Positions 34,151 to 45,757 of a stretch of 64,000 bases of DNA are shown here, one piece after another. The stretch lies in NCBI GenBank assembly GCA_018340805.1, contig JACMZG010000008.1:56643708-56707707 (forward strand). The letters run 5' to 3'. This stretch comes from Microvelia longipes. Its lineage: Eukaryota; Arthropoda; Insecta; Hemiptera; Veliidae. The notes under the pieces are model-generated. The model searched no databases, had not been told where the DNA came from, and saw only the letters and a program-made list of their open reading frames with translations. The position numbers and the translations under genes are program-made. Position 1 is the first letter of the stretch; every line of letters starts with the position of its first letter.

Positions 34151-35890
34151 GACATTGTATTCCGAATTTTTGCATTACCGACTTTGAGTGTCGATGCCAC
34201 AATTTAGATGTTAATTTAGTAGATCGGTAATTAATAGGAAGAAAGCGACTTAGTAGTAAATAAATTAAGTCGGCAAAATGCCGTGGTGGAAAGCATAATT
34301 GCCCCAGGCCAGCAGACTAATGTCTGCCTAAACTAATGTTTAGCCTTCGTGAAATAATAAATCACCCAGTGAATAATACTGGACGTTGATAGAGGAAAGC
34401 CTAGTGGCCAATGCCAGGTGAATGACAGAAAAGGAGGAAATTTATATAAGGAGGAATAAAAACGCTACATCGAGACCTAAATTAATAGGAACATAAATTT
34501 CACGATGTAGGTACAAGTAAAAATTAATCACTGAAGAAATGCATTGCGGTTAAATAATAAGGGACATACCCAAACATTTGGCGGTGGGGAAAATATTTAA
34601 GCTTGTTTTAAATATAATTAAAGCTCGTTTTATAAATTAATTATAATAGTAGAAAAGATTATTCAGTTATTATTAATTAATTAATAATTTATAATCGAGT
34701 AATGCCGGGAAGCCTAAGAGAGAGTAAATTACATAAAACGTATAAATAAGTTCAAAGACAACTCCGCCTACATTAATGATACGTTAAGGACGGGTAAAAT
34801 AAATTATTTTGAAACATTGTGGCCTGGGTATAAAGTGGCATAATGATAAATATGTATAGTACAAGCACTTCGAAGGAATCGGTCAGGGGAACATCCAGAC
34901 CTTCTCCAGTGGTGTAAATAATTATATAATTAAAATGAAAATTATGAAAATCGAACATGTAAACTCATAATTGCAATGTTAATCTATTAAATTGCGCGGT
35001 ATGAGCCGATATAAATTCGAATCGACTTTTGTAGAAGTAACACATAAAGTTTAATATCTGTTTAATATATGTTAACAGGATATATTTATATAAAAGAATA
35101 AACTTAGATAGATAATATTGGGACACTACGTATGCATTGGGGTTAATATTGGGTTAAGTAACTGTAAATACATGATGTAATTTTAGATGAGTAATGGTAA
35201 TTATACTGATTTAGGAAAATAATTTAAGCAACTGCTCACCTCTTTAGCGAGCAGATAAGAACAGATTTTATAGAACATTATAGAATTTAAAAACATAACC
35301 TACTACAAAAGAAATGAATTACCTTCTCGAATTTCTACATTAAATCAAAGGAGATGAAGAGCTCCAAAAATAGGTTCATCGAGCCTTTCGATGTACAGAC
35401 GTATTGATAAACACGACGACGACACTTAGCCGAACGACTTAATCGAACTAAGGTCGTAATAAATAGAAAAGACCTCACCCCTCCCTATAATGCTATGTCT
35501 CTATCTCTAGACAGAATGAGAAACTTGATTCAATGAGGTGATTTATCTAGTCAATGAAAATAAGTCGTGTTCAACAGAGCATAATTAATGAGTAGATAAC
35601 AAATCCCGTGTGTAAATAGACGGGGATACACTAGCCTCTAGCCTAGAGACCTGTGTTCGATTCCCGGCGGGAGAGCCCTTACGAAAAAAGTTTTGTAAAT
35701 AACAATATTATATGGCGACTGTAATATTTTAATATACGAGGGTAAATATTAATATTCAGTATCGCACCAGTATGAACTAAACTTGGTGGGTACTTATAAA
35801 ATTAATGTAGCGCCTTAAGACATAACCTTCTAGTTCATCATGCACTCCCTGTCTCGAAAAGAGGAAATGAAAATATGACAATAAAAACAC
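34150..35890. other. Non-coding interior of the LTR element
   Basis: AT-rich with no RT, protease or integrase motif on either strand. A B-box-like TGTTCGATTCCCGG occurs near 35651. This is where pol would be expected. Confidence 0.55.
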
Positions 35891-35897
35891 AAGAAAT

Positions 35898-36900
35898 ATG
35901 ACCATTACTCACTTGCTAGAAAAGACAGTTTATACGACTAAAGACTATGAGAGACTGGTTACTACATTTTTACTGACTTTAACATTAAGACTAACAGAGA
36001 CTTGTCAGAGCTTAGCCTTAGGTTTGATCAGTTATTGTTTCATGAGAAGATTTTTGCATATATCAGGTCGTTATCAGTTGCCACTGATATCCTTTTTACA
36101 GACATATCTTATGTGTCTGACCTGATTTATAGTGCCATACATGCGGAAACCTCCGCTACGAGGCAAATTATTACGCCTTCTACGCTTCAAGCAACCTACA
36201 GGGAAATACAGCGCAATATAACCAGGGCAGGCCTAGATTTGTTAATGGACCCAACAACTGATCCTGTCTTGTTCTATCAGTTAGGGCAGACTGGCCTGGT
36301 ACACGCTGATAACAGGCTATATTTGACGCTAACTGTACCACCGATACAACGAACAATGGTAGCAGCTCCGCACAGGGTGTTTGCATTCCCAACCTATGAT
36401 GACAGTACGAAAGAGACTCTTCCTCTGGTACCAGACTTTGATTATATCCTGGTCACCACGGATCAAACATATTATGCACTAATGACGCAGGATGACCTCA
36501 GCAACTGCAATTACATTCTGATTGTTATCTGAATGCCTGAGGCAGTTACACGCAGTTCTGCAACCATAGCGGTTCATAACATAACACTGGCCTCGCCAGC
36601 TATGCTGCTCGCAATGAAAGCACACTGTGGCATGATAACAAATTGGCACCCTTTATCAGTCAGGCTCTAGAGGACCTCAGAAAGGAAGCCGACTACTCCG
36701 GTGCTGCGAGATTGTATCCCACAGTTTCCGTTGACAAACTTCTTCTACAAGCAAGGATGCTACGACATCAGTCCAAGACCTACCACACTACCAGATATGG
36801 ACCAGATATCCCGATACTCATGGGGGATCGATGAGACAGGATAGACAACCAGAACCTTCTGAATTGTATGTAATGATACATGTTGATAGGGGAAACTGTG
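35898..36900 (+). pseudogene. Errantivirus-type envelope remnant
   Basis: Open frames, mainly 36002-36529, show the pattern of the fusion-type env of insect errantiviruses (related to baculovirus F): a helical stretch ending LIYSAIHAE, ITPSTLQATYREI, a LYLTLTVPPIQ segment, a FAFPTY-like stretch and FDYILVTTDQTYYALM. The frame is shifted upstream of 36002 and stops at 36530, with further pieces after it, so it is broken. Assignment rests on pattern memory, not on a search. Confidence 0.55.
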
Positions 36901-37510
36901 TATGACTAATTATGTTAAGTGTTTACTTGTATTATTTAGATAGTTTTGTTTATCTACTCAGTTCAAAGGAGTAATACTCTTTTTACTGATACTTAGTTAA
37001 ACTATTATTTTTGGGAGTAAATGCTTAATCATTTTTTTAAAATATTTATTGTATATTTCTGTTTTGTACTCTTTATTGTATCTATATTTATTGTTTATAT
37101 TCCAAACTAATATTGGATCCAAATAACTACTTAATCACTATTTGATTTATTATTACTTTACATAATTATTTTAATTGCATTTAAAATTATGTTAAACTAT
37201 TTATGTGTTATGAACTTTAGGTTATACAATTATGTTTTTGTTCTACCTATTTTGTCGCAGATTGTTGTAATCGGGTGATTAGGTTGTCAAATTATTTTTT
37301 ATATTTTTCTATTATAACATTTTACATGTATTACTATTTCTAGCATTGGTACTATTGTATAGATTTTTTTTTTTTGCTAGGGAAAAAATTGCTTCTAGGA
37401 TCAGTCAGGATCAGTCTACTACTCATGTTGCTATGCATACCCAGGGTTCAGTCGAAATCGGCAAACAGCCAGTTTCCCAATTTCGGCTTAATTTTGTTAC
37501 CGGGGGATAT

Positions 37511-38475
37511 TATAACAGGGGCATTAGTTAAGCTGCTATTAAGTTTGTTATTGAGTTTGAACACAAACATATTTGAAGGATGAGATCATTCTGAGTTGGG
37601 ATGAGATCATCTTGAGTTGGGACATCTCAGGGTCGAGATAACATCGGCAGATGTTTTTAATTAACATGTTCTTTTAACCTTGAAAGCCTGTAAATGAATG
37701 CGTTGTTATGTCAGTGTGAATGAGTGTGAGTGAAACCCGTGAATTTAACATGTCTAAATAGATTATGCTTCTATGAGATAACATCGGCAGATGTTTTTTA
37801 ATTAACATGTTCTTTTGTTGAAAGCCTGTAATGAATGCGTTGTTATGTCAGTGTGAATGAGTGTGAGTGAACCGTGAATTTAACATGTCCAATTAGATTA
37901 TGTTTCAATGAGCACACGTGCCGATATGATTGGTCTTCTGGAAGGGGTTACCACCCTTGGCTATTTAAGCTAGCTCTGGAGACCAATCGAGAGAGTCGTC
38001 AAAGAGTAATCGAGAAGAGTAATCGAGAGACGTAAAGAGTTCAGTTCAGGAGAGTCGTCGGAGAGTAATCAAAAGAGAGTTGTCAAGAAGTGATAGAAGA
38101 GTTAATAGAATAGTAAGATGCTCCTCACATTTATCGTCGCAGCGACCTGTAAGTAATTCTTTGTCTGTGTAGTAGAGTTTACCGTTTGTATGTGCAAGTA
38201 GTATTGAGTAACTTAGGAAACTGACTGATCTTACCTAGACCTGTTAAGCATACTACTATTATAAAATTATATTAATACAACGTATAAATATATATGTCAG
38301 CTTACATTCATCAATAAACGTATTAACTCTGAATGCTACTTATGTTTTTCTGATTAACACCCTGATATCTTTCAGACTTAATTAGGCCAGGATTCCTAGT
38401 CAAAGGAATCCCCTTTTTCTGTGGGGTTCCGGACTGGCCATCCGGTGTGAGTTCACCCAAAGCCCCACGGTTAAA
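37511..38475 (+). repeat. 3' LTR
   Basis: Same start and end as the 5' LTR, including the 140-bp internal duplication, TATTTAAG and AATAAA. Differs by scattered substitutions and small deletions, suggesting a fairly recent insertion. Confidence 0.88.
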
Positions 38476-38480
38476 TTAAT

Positions 38481-39360
38481 ATTGTTTTGATTTTGATTTA
38501 TGTCACTGTAAAATATAAATCTAAAACTTTGGATTTAAAAATTTCCTTTTATGAAGTTAAATATCGTTCTTATACTTATAATAATTTAGAAGAAGTATTT
38601 AAACTTAACACTTTCTACCATTCAAGGACACACTGTTGTTTTATTATTTATTGTTGCAGGGAATTTGCCACCTATTTAGTGAATTTTCATTAGCTATTTT
38701 CATTTATGGAAGTATCTTATTAAATTAGTGGATGGGGGGAAGGGGAGGTGTTCCGTAAGGTAGAAAAAAGTATTATAGGTTCCCCACGAGTAATAAAGAT
38801 TTGGATCCACTATTTAGACTAAACAGAAGGATCATCATCCTCAATTTTCCCGTACTGTGAAATTAATTTATTTCATTTAACTTTATACATGGTGTTATGG
38901 CGTTCATATTAACCATTCTTCATCATATATAGAAAAGTAATGTGTTTAATGTGCCGGGAATTTACATGATTTATCCATTTGAGGTGTTTTAAGGTTTCAT
39001 GAGTGGTTTTCACAAAGTTGTCTGTTTGTGTGTGTGTTTGTGTGCGTGTTCACATACACACAGCAACACTTGCTCAGTATTTTTACTTTTCTTTATTTAT
39101 ACCGTAGGAAATGTATTGTGTTTGCAAAAAAAACCAAAACTGGGATTTCACTTGATTCATTTATTTTTTTATGTCGCTATTAACCTGCAATAAAGTCCAG
39201 TATGCTAATGTAGTATATACGGTATGATAATATTGTTACTGGGATTATTGTTAATGATATTCGCAAAGAATGATAACAAACTTTTTGCTGTGTCACTTAA
39301 ATTATGAGAACATACATTTTTGTAAAATTTTAAGTTTGAATTTAGATAATTTAGTTATCT
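38481..39360. other. Intergenic, repeat fragments only
   Basis: No gene recognised. Near 39000-39120 a GT-rich stretch and TTATACCGTAGGAAATG match, in reverse, the dispersed family of 41.6-42.1 kb. Confidence 0.5.
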
Positions 39361-39369
39361 AAGTTTGTT

Positions 39370-40340
39370 CTGAGGACGAAGAAGAAGTAGTAGCTACTGC
39401 TAGAGAAATTTCAAAAGATCTTTGGCATAAAAGAATTTCTCACTTACATGAGCGGTATTTAGATATGTTAGAGAATAAAAATATGGTTAGGGTTCTTGAC
39501 TTTTATAATAAAGACATGGAGCCATGCAGAGCGTGTATCAAAGCAAAATACGCACGAAAACCATTTAAGGAAATTAATACAGGTCAATCGAATGAAATTC
39601 TTGAAAGACTTCACATGGACTTGGTTGGACCACTTGACGAATTTTTAGCAGGATCAAAATATATACTTACGGTAGTAGACGATTACTCACGAAAAATGTT
39701 TGTAAAATTTTTAAAAAACAAAAGTGAAACATCACACAAAATTATAAGATTAATAAAAAAATTAGAAAATTTAACCGGAAAACAAGTAAAATATGAAAGA
39801 AGAATTTTTGAATGATAAATTAAATAACTATTATTATGAAAAAGGGATAGAACAAGAGTTAACGACAGCATACTCGCCTCAAAGTAATGACCTCGCTAAG
39901 AGAGCCAATAGGAGTATAGTAGAAAACGGAAGGGCACTGTTGATTGACTCTGGTCTACTATCGACTTTCTGGGCCGTAGCTGTGGGGACAGCAGTATATA
40001 TTAGGAATAGAACACCAGCAAAAACTAAATTATATCAAACACCTGAAGAAATTTTTACTGGTAAAAAACCTACAGTTAAACACTTACGAGTATTTGGATG
40101 TCAATGTTATTATTGGATAGACAAGCACGAAAGATAAAGTCATGGAATCATTATGGAATCTATAATATTAAGCATGTTAGTGGAGCGAACCAACTCGCCG
40201 ATTTTTTAACTAAGGCTCTCAGCAAAGAAAAATCAAGCACTATCTTATTAAAAGTTATTGCTACGAAACCTTATGCAATTAAAGGGGGATCTGTTGGAGG
40301 AATAATTACAATTGCGTGTCCGAAAAAGGGAGGAAGAGCG
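39370..40340 (+). pseudogene. Chimeric copia remnant: integrase joined to polyprotein C-terminus
   Basis: The plus strand reads LWHKRISHLHERYLDML, CRACIKAKYARKPF (the zinc-binding His/Cys region), ILERLHMDLVGPL, YILTVVDDYSRKMFVKFL, then after a shift EQELTTAYSPQSNDLAKRAN and HLRVFGCQCYYW. Directly after a stop, VSGANQLADFLTKALSKEK belongs to the polyprotein C-terminus. RT and RNase H are deleted between. The integrase DNGGEF box is damaged. Confidence 0.85.
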
Positions 40341-40390
40341 TAGCGAATCCGATGTAATGAAGAAAAGTTCCGAGATACCTCGTACCTGAT
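40325..40390 (+). repeat. 5S-SINE 3' end fragment
   Basis: AGGAAGAGCGTAGCGAATCC, then GATGTAATGAAGAAAAGTTC and CGAGATACCTCGTACC, the common end of the 5S-derived SINE family, fused to the copia remnant. Confidence 0.6.
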
Positions 40391-42130
40391 TTTTTATTTA
40401 TCATAAAAGATAATTTATAATGTAACATAAGCAGATTAAATATGGCCTGGCCTTATTAATATTATTTACTAATAGACAGTTACTTAGGCTAGTTAGTTAC
40501 CCTGGGCTATTATTAATAGCTATTACAAAGTATTATTTATGGCGTTACATGTTTTTTTTTAATTTTACTCATTTATACCGTTGTTGTAAAGAAAAAGTAT
40601 TGGATTTTCAAAAAATCAAAAACCGGGATGTCACCCGATTATCCGTTTTATGTATTTTTAAGTGGATTTTAAAAAATTGTCTGTGTATGTGTATGTATGT
40701 CTGTTATCATCCTAGTTCCCAGTGTATATATGCTAGAGAGTTAAACTTTGTACAAACATAATTCTATAGGTGTAATTGTGGAGGCAGGAAAATAATTTTA
40801 AGTCATCATTTATCCGCAATATTAACTCAGACAAAATTTATAAAATCATAAAACGCGGAAAAATTATGCGATCAGATTTAGATTTGGCCTACCACGCATG
40901 TAGTCAAGTATAAGATGTCCCACTTTAAGAAGGTCAAACCACATTCAGTCTTGTGTTTAAAGTTATAATATTCATTTTTCATAGTAACTATTACTGAAAA
41001 ATGATCTACACAAGGCTCTATATTAATGATCCTGGTTAATATAATTATATGCACTGATACCAACACCAAACACACACAAACCAAACACTGATACCACTAG
41101 ATAGTTTTTCATACTAGCTAAACCAATGTTGTTCTCTCCAACGTTACCAATGAGACATTAAACAAAGTTAACATCTCTAAGAGACAAACTATCGTTTTCT
41201 TCAAGGAGATAAAGAATATTATAGTTTTTATAGTTCTTTTGTATTATCAGTTTTAGAAATGCCAAAAAAATAACATTATCATTTCTGTAGTTTCCATCTA
41301 GGTAATCACATCTAATATTTACCAGCGTAATTTCATCACTGTGTTTTCAAGTGCTTTGTTTTTAGTTCTTATGTAGTTTTTTGACTGTATTAGAGCTGTT
41401 TGATTATCCATTGTAATTTTATGTTTATCCCTTAAAGTAATTTCTATTTTGCTTGGATCAGACACACCGGCGGCGCCGTCTTATCCTTTCTCGGCCATCA
41501 TCGCACTTTCGGTAAAATAAAACAAAATTTCTCGATTTTTTAAACTAAAAATTGAATTTACAGTATTTAGATTCAATGTTTAATATTAATATTAGAAAAA
41601 AGTAAGAGCTACTTTCCCGAAAACATACCCTGCACTTATAACCAAACTTAGTATACTTATTTATTACGTAAAGGTATACACTTGTACCAAACTTCAACTT
41701 GATTAGATTATTTTCTGAGTTTTTACAATTTTTAAAAAACCGTAAACAAATCAATTGATAAAAATTGAACTAATGCTGATAATAAATTAAAAATTGGCAC
41801 ATGTTGAACTTATATACTTATATATGTGCTATATTCATATATACTTATATATGAATTTTCAAAAATTTCCCGAATGAATATTGCGGGTTAGTGACGTCAT
41901 GAAAAAATGATTTTCTGGATAGTACAACTAGACCTAAATATTAATTTTTGTATAAGTTTCAACTTTCTAGCAAAGGAAGATACGATGATAACAGACACAC
42001 ACAGACAACTTTGTGAAATCAATTAGGAGGTCTTAAAAGCACATGAAATGGATAATTCCGGTGGCATCCCGGTCTCACACAATACTTTTCCTATATACCT
42101 ACGATATAAATGAGGGAACGTAAAAGAACA
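40390..42130. repeat. Dispersed repeat fragments between the LTR element and gene B
   Basis: 41640-42125 carries TACACTTGTACCAAACTTC, GATAACAGACACACACAGAC, CGGTGGCATCCCGGTCTCAC and CTATATACCTACGATATAAA, matching 20.16-21.71 kb. 40555-40745 carries the same family in reverse. No coding sequence. Confidence 0.6.
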
Positions 42131-42158
42131 TTAAATGAAGTAACAGAACTAGTTTTAT

Positions 42159-42431
42159 TTACAATAGTCGTCTCAGCTGTCTCCTAAGTATTTTACCAGA
42201 AGCAGTTTTAGGAATAGAAGATACAAATCTTACAGAAGTCACATGTTTATGTTTAGATAATTGTGATGCCACAAATGATTTAATATCTTGTTCTGATATT
42301 TTAGCATCAGGAATAGTTTGTACAAATGCTACAGGAGTTTCTCCTTTTCTTTCACAAGCTACTCCAACTACACCAGCTTCAAGAACACCAGGATATCTTC
42401 TTATCACGTCTTCCAATTCTGCTGGAGCAAC
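42159..42431 (-). CDS. Gene B exon 8 (C-terminus, stop)
   Basis: The 273-bp exon follows TATTAAAG and reads [20 protein letters not shown] to the stop after RRQLRRLL, including [11 protein letters not shown] with the catalytic Lys. It differs from gene A exon 8 at 10 of 90 residues. Confidence 0.93.
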   Translation of the reverse strand, partial: VAPAELEDVIRRYPGVLEAGVVGVACERKGETPVAFVQTIPDAKISEQDIKSFVASQLSKHKHVTSVRFVSSIPKTASGKILRRQLRRLL

Positions 42432-45400
42432 CTTTAATAAAAACATTTTAGTAGTAAATACCAGACTTTAAGCAACTTCTCAATAGAAAAAAGTTAAAAT
42501 AAAAACAAATCAGGTAGGAGGTGCTTCAGAACTTTTCTTTGCATTAAAAGCAAAGACTCAGGGAAGCACAACTAGACACCAATTTGGATTTTTGACACAC
42601 TACTATGACTTTTCAATGATTTTTCAATTTCATTTGAATTGGAACTTGGTAAAAAATCAATTTTTCGAATGCCCTGAACCCTATTGTGTATGAAATATGT
42701 ATAAAGTCATTAACCCAGGGATAAGACAGCAAATTTTTTAAAAATTCTCTAAATCCCGATTTCGGCTGAAATTGAACATGCATATTTTATGTCTTTTCTT
42801 AGCTTGTAGAAAACGATGCAATTAATTTGAGACTAATTATGTATTCTTTTCATAATTGACTAAAGTGACACTTCATAGAACAATTAAATCCCTAAATTGG
42901 ACCTAATCATAAAATTTGATCATGTCCTCCACTCTCCACCATTCTTTAAAACATCCGAAATAAAAAATATATTACATTGTTCGAAATTTTCTCCCTATCT
43001 AAAGAGTTGATATACCTCCAGCAAGAAATATTTGTTTGATGATTTTTAACATAAACATTTAATACATAGTTGTCATTAAACTTATAAGACTTAGCAGCAA
43101 CATGGAACCAGGTATATGCTCTCATATTATGTGGATCAAAGAGATATATTACTAGAGGGGCCCTATTGGTTGAATTTTGAATCATCGAAAAAGTAACCTG
43201 ACCACATTCGATTATCATTATCATCAAATAAACAGAACAAAAAACAGTAAATTATATAGTAGAATGTTTAAAATACAAATCACAAGACAAACAATCTGCG
43301 GGAAGCCCAAATCAATTGATTAATTATAACCTCTACTCTCTCTAGGAGGAGGTTTCAATAAGGTTACACAGAGCCCCACTAAAAATGTTCAAGTCTCTCA
43401 ATATATTAAGATAGGCTTTGCTCCCTCTAGTATATATCTCTATGATGTGGATAGTATTTGGTTTAAAAATATTCCGCCAACTTTAATACTTTGAGCACAG
43501 TAGAAGCGACCAAATTCATGCGACCAGTGGTGGCATGAATTTATTTATGCAATAAATAATATTTTAATTCGTGCATGACTTTGACACTGCCGAGATTTAG
43601 GGTTCGCATTCAAGATTACGCTCTCAGTTTATTTCAGATTATTGCTAAAAAAATTATCGTCAATTTTAGAATAATATTGAAACGTAACGGTTGCCACTAA
43701 CATCTGAGGTGGTTCCCGTAAGGGTTATCCTTGATAAGCCACAAGGCTTTCATCAGGCATTTTATTATTACATTCTCATGTCATTTAAACATGGTAGTTA
43801 CCTGAAATCCATTAACTTTAATAAGTTCTTTCATTCTATCCGTAATGTAAAAATATCCATTATCGTCATAGTAACCAATATCTCCTGTATGGAGCCAGCC
43901 ATCTGAGTCCAATATTTCGGCGGTTGCTTTCATGTTGTTAAGATAACCCTTCATCATCTAAATAAATATAATATACTATACATCTGTCACTACAAAATTT
44001 TCAGAGAGAAAATTTAGGAAAGATTGCATGAACTTGCAACTTGTGTGGTAAACTTGTGGCGTTTGCAACAAGAGCTAGATATGTTGAAAGCAATAAAACT
44101 ATCAAATGCCTGCACTAATTTACTAGCCCAGACTGGTCTATCTAGCAACCGGTAAAATGCCTGGTGCGCTCTCAGAAAAGAAGAAAAGAGTAAATAATGA
44201 GTACCTTTGGGTATTATATTTAAATTTTAAGTAATTTTAAGTATTAAATTCAAAAATTTACTCTCTCACGGCCAAGAGTAACGGTACGCCCTTGACTAAA
44301 GTAATATATAAACCAAGTTGGGAAACAAACGAAATTTTGTCAGACCTGGCATGCAGTTCACATTTTGTCCTCCAGGGAGTTGACTCAAATTTCCCTTTGT
44401 TTTACCCTAGTAAATGTAAAAAAACTATTTACGGTACTCAAAATTTTTGTTTTTATTGCATTTATTTGAACAGTTTAGTTTAAAATGTTAATAACTGGTG
44501 TAAGAAATATATTTTGCCTCATCCAATAGTGGTTTAAGTCCGAATCTTTAAATACTAGGTTTGTTTAAATTACTTAAAACGAGCGGCTAATTAAACTTTT
44601 TTTCGTGTGCACTACTTAACTTGTTGCACAACAAGCAGTTTGTCATCGTGTATCATTTGCAGTACATTTTTGCAAATGATATTTGTTTTCCCCCTTCAAA
44701 TATTAATTGTAATTAGTAATTTAACAAATTTAACCTATTTTTTAATGTAATAAAAGCAATCGTAATTTCAAGGCAATACACTGTCGTCTGCATTTTCTTC
44801 AAACTCTTAATAAAAACATGTGGTTTACCTTTACTATATCTTTTTCTTTAACTAATTTAAATTATTTAACAGAATTGAGAACAAAATCATTAAATTATCA
44901 CGTACATATTAAAGTATGAAAACACGATAAAATGTAAAACTCACCTAATATTATCAGGGTTGCCAAAAAATTAAATAAGAATACCTAAATCCTAAAAGGC
45001 GCATGCGCAGTTATTTTAATTTTAGCTATTTTTAATTTTTGAGCCAGCTATCAGCTGATCGGGCAGGTCTGAAATTTTTTTTACATGTGTCAGTATAGGA
45101 GTTTCCCTACTTGGTTTATATATTACTTTACCCTCGACCTATATCTATAAAATCCTTGCGCTCTCACTGTTGTAAGAAGTACGCCCTCGATCTTGATGAA
45201 TTCAAACCCTAGCGCACTTACTGTTGTGAGAAGTGCGCTCTCGAATTTTATACCTCAAATACATAAGTAAACCCTAATAGTTAATTAAAGTTTTACGTAA
45301 GTAAGCCTTTTAACACATAAATACATAATTAAGACGCTAGACGTGAAGAGATTAATAGTATAAAATGTTAGTAGTAACTCTATTAACAGAGATAGATTAC

Positions 45401-45726
45401 TAGAAATGCTAATGCTCGGGCTTGTAACGTATACCACATGAGATTAATGGTATGAAAAATAAAAGCTTGGATTCGGTACCCTCAACGTAATAGGATTAAT
45501 AATCAGAGGGCCTCGTTTTATAAAAGTACAAGTCTTGTATACTACAAAGTAAAAAGATACAAGTTTACTAATAATTGTAAGACATTCGTTTCTCTTATGT
45601 ACAAGTGTAGACTAATAATTATTAGCCTAGGTGATAGAATTTATAAGGTGATTCTTATGCTTAAGAATATGTACTATTTAATTGTGAACCATTTGTATGA
45701 AGTTTGTATACTTTAAAAACAAATAA

Positions 45727-45757
<31 letters not shown>

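Larger units (their letters stand above)
31142..38475 (+). mobile_element. LTR retrotransposon, 7.3 kb, env-like remnant, no pol seen
   Basis: Two long terminal repeats of about 970 and 965 bp, nearly identical, are flanked by the 5-bp duplication TTAAT (31137-31141 and 38476-38480). A primer-binding site TGGCGCAGTCGGTAGGAC follows the left LTR and a GGGGGA purine run precedes the right one. The PBS resembles that of the Drosophila 17.6/297 group of Ty3/gypsy elements, reported to use tRNA-Ser. Inside, a possible gag remnant (32218-32523), a tandem array (33.06-34.15 kb) and an errantivirus-type env remnant (about 35.9-36.9 kb) were seen. No protease, RT or integrase motif was found, so the element must have depended on a helper. 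Confidence 0.85.

Noticed and set aside
37346..37583. Separate small hydrophobic gene before the 3' LTR
   Set aside because: The frames overlap the LTR start and have no family match. At best this is the decayed end of the env-like region.
22427..42158. A third acyl-CoA synthetase copy between A and B
   Set aside because: No P-loop, YGxTE or PKTASGK motif was found in this interval; it contains transposons only.
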